Shown: one piece after another, positions 46,534 to 55,253 of the stretch | Position numbering within the stretch: the first letter of the stretch is position 1 | How the letters are laid out: every line of letters starts with the position of its first letter | Origin: Bacteroidales bacterium UBA5536 | Lineage (GTDB): Bacteria; Bacteroidota; Bacteroidia; Bacteroidales; F082 | Direction: 5' to 3' | Assembly: GCA_002426795.1 (NCBI GenBank) | Contig: DINQ01000011.1 | Coordinates: 1 to 64,000 of the forward strand | DNA: 64,000 nucleotides | Notes under the pieces: generated by a model | Told to the model about the DNA's origin: nothing | The model's input: the letters and a program-made list of their open reading frames with translations, nothing else | Databases searched by the model: none | Made by a program: the position numbers and the translations under genes

Positions 46534-46583
46534 ATAGGAATAATATCCTTCGGCATATAGCCTTGTTGTGATAAGATTAGGTT
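46507..46583 (-). ncRNA. tracrRNA of the type II-C CRISPR system
   Basis: Read on the minus strand, the RNA begins with the anti-repeat CCTAATCTTATCACAAC (complement of 46565-46581). It pairs with the 5' part of the array repeat (GTTGTGATTTGATTAGG) as 8 bp, a two-by-two U/U internal loop, then 7 bp, the bulged duplex typical of crRNA:tracrRNA. It continues AAGGCTATATGCCGAAGG, has an AGGA...TCCT stem, and ends in a rho-independent hairpin, ACTCCCGC-TTCG-GTGGGAGT, with a UUCG tetraloop and T7 (46507-46533). A near-ideal promoter precedes it (46585-46615). The length of about 75 nt is normal for II-C systems. Confidence 0.92.
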
Positions 46584-46584
46584 G

Positions 46585-46615
46585 CAAACATAAACATTGA
46601 CATCAATAAAACAAA
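46585..46615 (-). promoter_or_regulatory. tracrRNA promoter
   Basis: On the minus strand this reads TTTG (46615-46612), 19 bases, then TATGTTTG (46592-46585): an exact match to the Bacteroidetes -33/-7 pattern TTTG-N19-21-TAnnTTTG. Transcription would begin about 46581-46583, exactly at the anti-repeat. The promoter fills the 36 bases just before the cas9 ATG, so the two transcription units compete for this DNA. Confidence 0.8.
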
Positions 46616-46620
46616 ATAAA

Positions 46621-49600
46621 ATGGCAAAAAAAGTTTTAGGCCTTGATTTGGGCACCAACAGCATAGGTTGGGCAATCGTTGATAAAGAAAATCAAAAGAT
46701 CTTGGATGCAGGAGTCCGGATATTCCAGGAAGGAGTAAAAAAAGATACGATAGGAAAAGGAGACAAGGAAGAAAGTAAAAACTCCGAACGCAGACAGCAT
46801 CGTCAGGCACGCAGACTCAATTTTAGAAAACGAATTCGCAAAGCACATTTACTTAAACTCCTGATCGATAATCAAATGGTTCCTCTAACTATCGAGGAAT
46901 TAAACAAATGGCGGTATTGGAACAAGAATGAAAAAAGTAGCGGCAAAATATTTCCACATTCAGAAGCTTTTGTCAATTGGCTAAGAATGAATCCATATCT
47001 GCTAAGAAAAAAAGGCTTGCATGAGGATTTAACCCTATTCGAGTTCGGCAGAATACTCTACCATTTTATCCAAAGGAGAGGCTTTATGTCCAATCGAAAG
47101 GGAAAAGCAAAAGATACTGGGGTGATATATAAGGGAAAAGAGAACATGGATGGTGTTGACGAAACACGTGAGTTGTTGCAAAACAGAACCCTTGGTGAAG
47201 CTTTATTTGAAATACATCCAAAAGAAGGAGAGGCGTTTTTTATTCGAAAAGATATTAAAGGTAAAGAAGTAAGAGTAAGAGCCAGGTATACTTTGCGAGA
47301 AATGTATGTGGATGAATTTGATCGGTTATGGGAAAAGCAGTCTGCTCGACTAGGCCTTACTGATAAGATGGTGAGTATAAGAAGGAAGGTTTTCTTGAAA
47401 GGTACAATTAATCAAAAGAGAAACCAGAATAAGCTCAATCATTTGATTGACAGATACGGAAAAGGAAATGTCATAGTCTATGATGATTCCATTGGCGTTT
47501 TGGAAAAGAAACCTTTAAAAGAGGTTTTGGCAGGAAAAATAGAATCAACTGAAGAAGGTGTGCGATTCAAAAGCAACGAGAGTGTGCTTTTTTGGCAGCG
47601 CCCTCTGCGTTCGCAAAAATCTTTACTAAGTAAGTGCAGCTTCGAAAGCCAAAAGATTTTTGACAAGAAACTTGACAAGTGGATTGTTATTGGCAAAAGC
47701 CCTGCCTATACATCACATCCAGATTTCGAGTTGTTTAGAGCCCATCAATTCATCAACAACATCAAAATTGGGAAAGCTAACCATTTGCTCAACGATGAAC
47801 AAAGAGCAGATGTCCTTGACCTGATTAATTCTAAGGATAAGGCGTTTGAATTCAAGGTGATTAAAAAAGCACTGAAATTACCACATGAGTTTTTTAATTA
47901 CGAGGATGATTTTAAGGTTGCCGGCAATAAAACGCATGCCAGTGTTGCATCTGTATTCAGTAAAAAAGATTGGGAAGAAATTAAGGAGGAGATATGGCAC
48001 GACCTGGTTTTTTATGAAGACAGTGATTTGCTTTCAGCAAAGTTGATGAGACGGTATCATCTTGATGAGCAATCAGCAAATAAGCTATCGAAAATCGAGT
48101 TAGAAGAGGGTTATGCAAGTTTATCGTTAAAGGCAATTAGAAACATACTGCCTTTTCTTGAGATGGGTTATCGGTACTCTACAGCTGTTATTCTGGGCGG
48201 TGTAAAAAATTCATTTGGCGAGCGGTGGGAAAGGTTTAGTATTGTACATGACGAAATAATACGAGATGTTGTACGCATAACGGAAAACGAAAAACACAAA
48301 GAATTTGAGCTGGTTGAGCAGGTGAAATTGTATTTGTCTGATCCTGAAAACAAATATGGATTTAACAAAGATGACAAAGCATTTAGCAAACTCTATCATC
48401 CCTCTCAGGCTATTGAAAAGAAAGCACTTAAAACACGCTTATCTGAAATCGAAAATCTGCGAAATCCGATTGTTCAAAAGGCATTGTATGAAATGCGGAG
48501 ACTAATCAATTCCTTGCTCGACCGCTATGAAGAACCCAATGGTGATGGGTTTAGATTTGATCGTATTCAGGTCGAATTTGGACGCGAGTTGAAAAACAAC
48601 AAAAAACGAAGACAGGAAATGTCGATTCGAAACCGAGAGAATGAAAATAAAAATGCATTGGCAAGGGAACGACTATCAGAATATGGGTTGCGCCCCAGCA
48701 GAAACAACATCACAAAATACTTGCTATATCAGGAAATAGAGCAAAAAAATGGAATTGTGCAATGTCCTTATACTGGACGAACAATTAGTATCAGTGACTT
48801 GCTGGGCAATGAAAACCGTTACCAGATCGAGCACATTGTACCACTTAGTGTTTCATTAGACGACAGCTATGGAAATAAAACTCTTTGCGAATCGAATTTT
48901 AACCGTGAAAAAGGGGAATTGACCCCCTATGAATTCTATCAACGCAATAGTTCGCGTGAACTGTGGGCCGCAAGCAGCTGGGAAGAAGTTGAACAACGAG
49001 CCTATAAATTACTGCCATATAGCAAAGCCAAGCGGTTTACGATGATGAAAAAACCAGGTGCAGACGATTTTATCCAGCGTCAGCTGAACGACACTCGCTA
49101 TATCAGTAAAAAAGCAGCTGAAATGCTTAGTGAAATATGTGATGATGTGAGGGTGTTGCCAGGGCAGCTCACTGCTGAGTTAAGACGGCTATGGGGGCTA
49201 AACCATTTGCTGCGTGATCCATTGCTAAAATCAAAAAATATAACAGTATCAACTGATGGCGAACTGGAGCATTTTGTGGTTTTTGACGAAAATGGTCAGG
49301 TAAAACAACTTTTACCTGCACAAAACCAAAAACCCTCCAGTGGTTTTCCTGTGCTTTGCATGCCAGGTTATATAGATAAGAATGGGTTGTTTTCAGAAGA
49401 AAAGCGCTATAAGCAGCTTCGATTTGAACAAAACAAAACGGGATTTAAAGAGGGTAAATATTGGGCAAAAACGGAACTTAGCAATCCGCTTGATTTTACA
49501 TTGATATTCACTGCGCGGCCTCCTTTAAGCAATAAGTACATAAGCCTAAGAGGACAAGTTAGTAAGGGAAGGTTTACGCACGATTCCATCAAGCAGAAAA

Positions 49601-51225
49601 TAGCTGCAAATGTAGAAGATGGTACTTATTGGGTAAGTTTTCCGGTGAAAAACTTCCAGCTGGTTCCTGCATCACGAGATCAAAAGCCTGCACCCGGCAC
49701 AAAGGAAATTCTGCTCTTTGGCAAAGTGAATGGAGGCTTGTTTAGTAGCTATATTTTCGAAACCACCACCGACTTGCCTGATGGTCGCTACTGGCTGATA
49801 TTAGAACCGGATACAACTACACCAGAATTTTTGAAAGCCCGCAATATACCTGAATCAAAAGCTGATAATGAGGTGTTTGTTGAAGGCGTAGTAGATGATT
49901 TGGGCAAATTTACCTCAGACCAGGATCCTGATTTCAGCTTTAAAACTTCTCATGCCCCAGGCAAATATTTTGTTCGGTTTAGAGCTATGAAGACCGAGGG
50001 CTATTATCCACTACAAAATGACCCTCCTGTATTTGGTAAAAATGAAAATCTTGCTCTGGCATACACATGGGTAGATAAAGCCACTGGTGAAATCAAAATA
50101 GATGTACAAAAGAATCGTGAAGACCAGCGTCACCATGCATTGGATGCCATTGTGGTTGCCATGAGTGAACTTAGCTATCTGAACCAGTTAAGTCGCTATT
50201 CAGGTCAAATCAAAGACTGGGAACGTGGCAAGGATGAAAGACCTGTTTTTGATTTGCCCTGGTCTGAATTCTCTGATGCTGTAAATACTGCCATTGAACA
50301 GATTCTTGTGTCTTATGCACAAAACAGAAAGGTGGTAAGCAAGATTAGTAAAATGGTTAATAAAGGGGGTAGAAGCTACAAAAGCTCTGGATTTGCAGCC
50401 AGAGGCCGTTTGCATAGAGAATTCTATTTTGGTCAGCACCCCAGACCTATTCTGCATCAAAAAAACCCGCAAACAGGAGATCTTTTATTTGAGAAAGATA
50501 AGTATGGAAACAAGCAGTACTATTATCATATCCGAAAAGCGGTAACCACTATCCAGAACAACAAACATGTAGATAAGATCGTGGACGAAGCTATACGGCT
50601 ATTGATAATCAGTAGACTTGAAAAGGAATACCATATTGATACCACTAAGCCATACAATATACCTTCCGATTTTTTTTACGACAAGGATAAAAAACCCAAT
50701 TTATTCCTTCCAAATAAAAACGGCCATCCTGTGCCTGTAAAAAAAGTACGGATGCGCGAGAATATTGGGAATGCGGAACAACTAAAAAGTGATGTCAACC
50801 AATGGGTAAATCCCTACAACAATCACCATGTGGTGATTTATGAAGACTTTGAGGGCAATTTACAGGAACAGGTAGTATCCTTGTGGGAGGTAGTCGAACG
50901 ACTTAATCAGGGATTGAAAACTGTTCAATTGCCCGTGAATGGCAGACGAATAGTGGAAACCCTGCAGGAGAATGAGATGTTTTTGATTGGCCTGCCTCAA
51001 GATATGCGAGATAATCTGGATAAAAACTTGAATTCTGTCACAGCGCTTTCGCCTTACTTATATAGGGTGCAAAAAATATCGAGTATGTATTATACATTTC
51101 GTCAACATTTGGTTTCAAGTGTTTCAACGGAACAAGGTGAATTGAGCATAAGAAGTTTCAAAGCGTGGGAGGAGCTTAATCCTATTAGAGTTATAATAGA
51201 TCAAACCGGAAAAATCAGTTTTTAG
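46621..51225 (+). CDS. cas9: Cas9 nuclease, type II-C, with large insertion
   Basis: A 1534-residue RNA-guided DNA nuclease. The frame opens at a TTG (46597), but the ATG at 46621 gives the usual MAKKVLGLDLGTNSIGWAIV with RuvC-I D9. The Arg-rich bridge helix (SERRQHRQARRLNFRKRIRK) is at ~55-75, RuvC-II has E652 (IQVEFGREL), HNH has H738 (YQIEHIVPLS) and N761 (ESNFNREKG), and RuvC-III is HHALDAIVVA (H1171, D1175). All catalytic residues are present, so it should be active. Between WGL (858-860) and RuvC-III lie ~300 extra residues with four related beta modules ending in G-x-Y-W/F (945-948, 1001-1004, 1055-1058, 1114-1117). The gene is AT-richer than lnt upstream. cas1 follows after three bases. 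Confidence 0.97.
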   Translation: MAKKVLGLDLGTNSIGWAIVDKENQKILDAGVRIFQEGVKKDTIGKGDKEESKNSERRQHRQARRLNFRKRIRKAHLLKLLIDNQMVPLTIEELNKWRYWNKNEKSSGKIFPHSEAFVNWLRMNPYLLRKKGLHEDLTLFEFGRILYHFIQRRGFMSNRKGKAKDTGVIYKGKENMDGVDETRELLQNRTLGEALFEIHPKEGEAFFIRKDIKGKEVRVRARYTLREMYVDEFDRLWEKQSARLGLTDKMVSIRRKVFLKGTINQKRNQNKLNHLIDRYGKGNVIVYDDSIGVLEKKPLKEVLAGKIESTEEGVRFKSNESVLFWQRPLRSQKSLLSKCSFESQKIFDKKLDKWIVIGKSPAYTSHPDFELFRAHQFINNIKIGKANHLLNDEQRADVLDLINSKDKAFEFKVIKKALKLPHEFFNYEDDFKVAGNKTHASVASVFSKKDWEEIKEEIWHDLVFYEDSDLLSAKLMRRYHLDEQSANKLSKIELEEGYASLSLKAIRNILPFLEMGYRYSTAVILGGVKNSFGERWERFSIVHDEIIRDVVRITENEKHKEFELVEQVKLYLSDPENKYGFNKDDKAFSKLYHPSQAIEKKALKTRLSEIENLRNPIVQKALYEMRRLINSLLDRYEEPNGDGFRFDRIQVEFGRELKNNKKRRQEMSIRNRENENKNALARERLSEYGLRPSRNNITKYLLYQEIEQKNGIVQCPYTGRTISISDLLGNENRYQIEHIVPLSVSLDDSYGNKTLCESNFNREKGELTPYEFYQRNSSRELWAASSWEEVEQRAYKLLPYSKAKRFTMMKKPGADDFIQRQLNDTRYISKKAAEMLSEICDDVRVLPGQLTAELRRLWGLNHLLRDPLLKSKNITVSTDGELEHFVVFDENGQVKQLLPAQNQKPSSGFPVLCMPGYIDKNGLFSEEKRYKQLRFEQNKTGFKEGKYWAKTELSNPLDFTLIFTARPPLSNKYISLRGQVSKGRFTHDSIKQKIAANVEDGTYWVSFPVKNFQLVPASRDQKPAPGTKEILLFGKVNGGLFSSYIFETTTDLPDGRYWLILEPDTTTPEFLKARNIPESKADNEVFVEGVVDDLGKFTSDQDPDFSFKTSHAPGKYFVRFRAMKTEGYYPLQNDPPVFGKNENLALAYTWVDKATGEIKIDVQKNREDQRHHALDAIVVAMSELSYLNQLSRYSGQIKDWERGKDERPVFDLPWSEFSDAVNTAIEQILVSYAQNRKVVSKISKMVNKGGRSYKSSGFAARGRLHREFYFGQHPRPILHQKNPQTGDLLFEKDKYGNKQYYYHIRKAVTTIQNNKHVDKIVDEAIRLLIISRLEKEYHIDTTKPYNIPSDFFYDKDKKPNLFLPNKNGHPVPVKKVRMRENIGNAEQLKSDVNQWVNPYNNHHVVIYEDFEGNLQEQVVSLWEVVERLNQGLKTVQLPVNGRRIVETLQENEMFLIGLPQDMRDNLDKNLNSVTALSPYLYRVQKISSMYYTFRQHLVSSVSTEQGELSIRSFKAWEELNPIRVIIDQTGKISF

Positions 51226-51228
51226 GTC

Positions 51229-52119
51229 ATGATAAGGCGAACCATCTTTATCAGTAATCCTGTCCGTTTGTCACTCAAAGATCAGCAAATGAAGATTGAG
51301 GTAAAAGAGAGCGGACAACAAACCTCCATACCTATTGAAGACGTTGGTTTTTTGGTAGTTGAAAACATGCAAGCCAGTGTGAGTGTGCCGTTATTGGCTG
51401 CATTGAATGAACAGAATGTGGGTGTGATTTTTTGCAATGCAAGCCATATGCCTTCTTCAATGTTGCTTACGCTGGACAGCCACAGTGTGCAAACTGAAAT
51501 TTTTGCCTTACAGCTGAATGCCAGCGAACCGTTGAAGAAACAACTCTGGCAGCAAACTATCAAAGCAAAAATCCGAAATCAGAATTTTCATCTTTTGTCA
51601 AGAGGTATCGAAGCGCCTGGTTTGGCCAATCTGGTGAAACAGGTGCAAAGTGGCGACACCACCAACCGTGAGGGTATGGCCGCGCGTATCTATTGGCAAA
51701 GTTTGATGGGCAAAGGTTTTGTGCGCGACAGAAACGGTAGCCCTCCCAATTTTGTGTTTAATTATATCTACATTGTACTGCGTGCTGCTGTAGCACGTGC
51801 ATTGGCAGGCTCTGGGCTGCTTCCGGCGATGGGAATCCACCATCACAATCGATATAATAGCTTTTGTTTAGCAGACGATATCATGGAACCTTACCGTCCC
51901 TTTGCAGATCAATTGGTGATGGAACTGATTGAAGAAGAACCTGAACTGACAGTCTTGGAAACAGTGCACAAAATGAAGCTTCTAAAGTTGTTGCAGGCTG
52001 ATGTAAGCACAGGAAAGCAAAAGCGGCCATTACTACTTGCGTTGAGTGAAACCACAGCATCACTTGCCCGGTGTTTCAGGGGTGAATCGAGAGAAATTAC
52101 TTATCCCAAAATAAATTGA
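51229..52119 (+). CDS. cas1: Cas1 integrase, type II
   Basis: A 296-residue Cas1 of the type II family, which with Cas2 inserts new spacers at the leader end of the array. It opens with RRTIFISNPVRLSLKDQQM and contains IPIEDVGFLVVEN. Catalytic residues are E148 (NREGMAARIYW), H205 in GIHHHNRYNSFCLADD and E220/D217 in LADDIMEPYRPFADQLV. Normal length. It starts three bases after the cas9 stop and abuts cas2, so cas9-cas1-cas2 is one operon. There is no csn2 or cas4, which marks the system as II-C. Confidence 0.97.
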   Translation: MIRRTIFISNPVRLSLKDQQMKIEVKESGQQTSIPIEDVGFLVVENMQASVSVPLLAALNEQNVGVIFCNASHMPSSMLLTLDSHSVQTEIFALQLNASEPLKKQLWQQTIKAKIRNQNFHLLSRGIEAPGLANLVKQVQSGDTTNREGMAARIYWQSLMGKGFVRDRNGSPPNFVFNYIYIVLRAAVARALAGSGLLPAMGIHHHNRYNSFCLADDIMEPYRPFADQLVMELIEEEPELTVLETVHKMKLLKLLQADVSTGKQKRPLLLALSETTASLARCFRGESREITYPKIN

Positions 52120-52461
52120 TTGGTGCAATGTACCCGACTAAATGCGTATCAGGTTATGTGGCTCTTTGTATTTTTCGATTTGCCGGTTACAACCAAAAAA
52201 GAACGCAAAGCGGCTACGCTATTTCGAAAAAAATTGGAAAAAGACGGATTCTATATGATGCAGTTTTCAGTTTATACCCGACATTGTGCCAGTCGAGAAA
52301 GTGCAGATGTACATACTAAACGTGTAAAAAGTGAGATACCAGAATATGGACAAGTTAGCATATTAATGATAACAGATAAACAGTATGCAGAAATATTGAA
52401 TTATTTTGCACACAAGATGATTGAGCTGCCATCTGGAGGGCAACAATTAGAACTGTTTTAA
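52120..52461 (+). CDS. cas2: Cas2, type II
   Basis: About 113 residues: NAYQVMWLFVFFDLPVTTKK (D of FFDLP is the conserved Cas2 acidic residue), ATLFRKKLEKDGFYMMQFSV, YTRHCASRESADVHTKRV and SILMITDKQYAEILNYF. No ATG lies in the right place: the frame begins with TTG (52120) followed by GTG (52123), directly after the cas1 stop. The first in-frame ATG (52156) would remove part of the first strand, so a non-ATG start is likely. Cas2 forms the structural core of the Cas1-Cas2 integrase. Confidence 0.93.
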   Translation: MVQCTRLNAYQVMWLFVFFDLPVTTKKERKAATLFRKKLEKDGFYMMQFSVYTRHCASRESADVHTKRVKSEIPEYGQVSILMITDKQYAEILNYFAHKMIELPSGGQQLELF

Positions 52462-52594
52462 TTGTATATTTGTTCTTTGAAATACTGTAGAAAAAAAAAA
52501 GTGATTTCTGAATCTTCACTTCTTGTTTGACATATGTTTTTTTTGATATAAAACAGTCTGAAAGCCTTGTAAATTAAGGCTAATGAGTCGGCAG
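52462..52594 (+). promoter_or_regulatory. CRISPR leader
   Basis: This 133-base AT-rich stretch lies between cas2 and the first repeat. It has a TATATTTG -7 box at 52465-52472, an A10 run, a TTGACA (52527-52532) followed by TATAAA (52547-52552, tight spacing), and a small hairpin AGCCTT/AAGGCT (52563-52581). The side next to cas2, and the decay of the far-end repeat, mark this as the leader. Which promoter starts the pre-crRNA is not resolved. Confidence 0.7.
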
Positions 52595-55252
52595 GTTGTG
52601 ATTTGATTAGGAATTCAAGCTTAAGACATTTGAAATGTATAGGCGGCGCTGCTGGTTTTAGTTGTGATTTGATTAGGAATTCAAGCTTAAGACATTTGCA
52701 ATGGCACAGGGCAGGTGCAATACAACGTTGTGATTTGATTAGGAATTCAAGCTTAAGACATTAATCAGCACATTAATAAAAATAGCCGGTGAGTTGTGAT
52801 TTGATTAGGAATTCAAGCTTAAGACATTAATGAACGACCTAAAAAAACTACTCAACAAGTTGTGATTTGATTAGGAATTCAAGCTTAAGACATTAAAAGT
52901 ACACCAGCACAACAAAACCGAACTGTTGTGATTTGATTAGGAATTCAAGCTTAAGACATTCTTTACGGGGCGCTTGCTTCCGGGTGCCGAGTTGTGATTT
53001 GATTAGGAATTCAAGCTTAAGACATTACAACTTTGAAATTAACCTTCCATTAACCCGTTGTGATTTGATTAGGAATTCAAGCTTAAGACATTAAAACTTT
53101 GCAAAATGAAATTGCAAGCCTAGTTGTGATTTGATTAGGAATTCAAGCTTAAGACATTAATGCAAAAATTATCATTCGTCTCGAACTTGTTGTGATTTGA
53201 TTAGGAATTCAAGCTTAAGACATTGGACAAGTAGGCATTGAGTATGACATTATGGTTGTGATTTGATTAGGAATTCAAGCTTAAGACATTTGATGTCGCG
53301 CATGAATGGGATACGTCTGGGTTGTGATTTGATTAGGAATTCAAGCTTAAGACATTTCCGGCTCTTTTTACTTGAGCATATTCACGGTTGTGATTTGATT
53401 AGGAATTCAAGCTTAAGACATTTTTTTTTCTAAGCTCGAGGAGTACATGTGTTGTGATTTGATTAGGAATTCAAGCTTAAGACATTCCAGAACCGAACGC
53501 GACGGGCAGCACGTTTGTTGTGATTTGATTAGGAATTCAAGCTTAAGACATTGTTGGTGCTTTGCGCGCTGATTCGATAAGGGTTGTGATTTGATTAGGA
53601 ATTCAAGCTTAAGACATTATCATTTTTTTCGTGCCACAGCCCGACGGCGTTGTGATTTGATTAGGAATTCAAGCTTAAGACATTAGAGAGTATTTGCAAA
53701 ATTGTCCGTTCAGGTTGTGATTTGATTAGGAATTCAAGCTTAAGACATTTATGCTTACTTCATCGAGCGGTTTGATTTTGTTGTGATTTGATTAGGAATT
53801 CAAGCTTAAGACATTGGTGCGGTCGAAACGGTTGAGGCGCTGCAGTTGTGATTTGATTAGGAATTCAAGCTTAAGACATTCCGCCAATCCACATCAATGC
53901 TTTTTGCCACGTTGTGATTTGATTAGGAATTCAAGCTTAAGACATTTCTTTACTGTCTGCAAAATATTGTTTAATAGTTGTGATTTGATTAGGAATTCAA
54001 GCTTAAGACATTAGACTGCCAGCGCGTTACAATCGAAACACAGTTGTGATTTGATTAGGAATTCAAGCTTAAGACATTCCTGAGTTTCATAAGGCACTTA
54101 ACGCTATTGTTGTGATTTGATTAGGAATTCAAGCTTAAGACATTCTCGATCGCTTCAATTGCCGCGTGGTTGAGGTTGTGATTTGATTAGGAATTCAAGC
54201 TTAAGACATTAATCAAAACAATTTTGCTGTGGTTTTTAGTTGTTGTGATTTGATTAGGAATTCAAGCTTAAGACATTCTTCCGATTTTACCACCTTACGT
54301 AGCAGGGTTGTGATTTGATTAGGAATTCAAGCTTAAGACATTTACGATTTGGAAAACGTTCGACTGCTGCCTGTTGTGATTTGATTAGGAATTCAAGCTT
54401 AAGACATTCATTTCGTCGTCGGCCTGCTTACCGTTCATGTTGTGATTTGATTAGGAATTCAAGCTTAAGACATTTTAAGCGTGTAGTATCATGGAAGAGT
54501 TAAGTTGTGATTTGATTAGGAATTCAAGCTTAAGACATTGTGGAGGTGATGAAGAGCTAACCACACCCCGTTGTGATTTGATTAGGAATTCAAGCTTAAG
54601 ACATTTCAGAACCATGCCACATGCACTCATGCCGTGTTGTGATTTGATTAGGAATTCAAGCTTAAGACATTCTGGTAGAATGAATTTAATGTCCATAACC
54701 TGTTGTGATTTGATTAGGAATTCAAGCTTAAGACATTCTGTTTTACTTCGTGTTGTTGGCTCATTAGTTGTGATTTGATTAGGAATTCAAGCTTAAGACA
54801 TTAAACATGATCGCAACCATGAGGAAAACCGCGTTGTGATTTGATTAGGAATTCAAGCTTAAGACATTCAGCCGCCGACAACACCAAAACCGGAACCAGT
54901 TGTGATTTGATTAGGAATTCAAGCTTAAGACATTTCCTATCGATCACGCTCTTATGCACAAATGGTTGTGATTTGATTAGGAATTCAAGCTTAAGACATT
55001 GTATTGGAAAGGCTTGTGAGTTCGGTTGCTGTTGTGATTTGATTAGGAATTCAAGCTTAAGACATTTCGGTCCATTTTTCGTTGTAAGCGATAGTGTTGT
55101 GATTTGATTAGGAATTCAAGCTTAAGACATTAATAGAAGCACCCACCAAAAGCTGGCAGAAGTTGTGATTTGATTAGGAATTCAAGCTTAAGACATTTCA
55201 AGTTCGATGCTGTTCGTGATCTCGTGAGTTGTGATTTGGTTAGGAAGTCAAG
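52595..55252 (+). CRISPR. CRISPR array, 40 repeats plus one decayed
   Basis: Forty identical 36-bp repeats beginning GTTGTGATTTGATTAGG and ending AGCTTAAGACATT, spaced mostly 66 bp apart (spacers mostly 30 nt, some 29 or 31, one of 28). The first repeat is at 52595 and the last intact one at 55162. A forty-first copy at 55228 keeps about 25 positions with two changes and then diverges, marking the trailer end. The repeat orientation (5' GTTGTG pairing with tracrRNA) gives transcription on the plus strand, away from cas2. Each repeat holds three overlapping or adjacent palindromes (GAATTC, AAGCTT, CTTAAG). The decayed end abuts the stop codon of the convergent gene at 55254. Confidence 0.98.
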
Positions 55253-55253
55253 T

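Noticed and set aside
52563..52581. AGCCTT/AAGGCT hairpin in the CRISPR leader as a second tracrRNA
   Set aside because: It has no anti-repeat and no terminator. The minus-strand RNA at 46507-46583 fits far better.
53814..55107. Open frames reading CDLIRNSSLRH repeatedly
   Set aside because: They are translations of the CRISPR repeats and random spacers, with no upstream signals.
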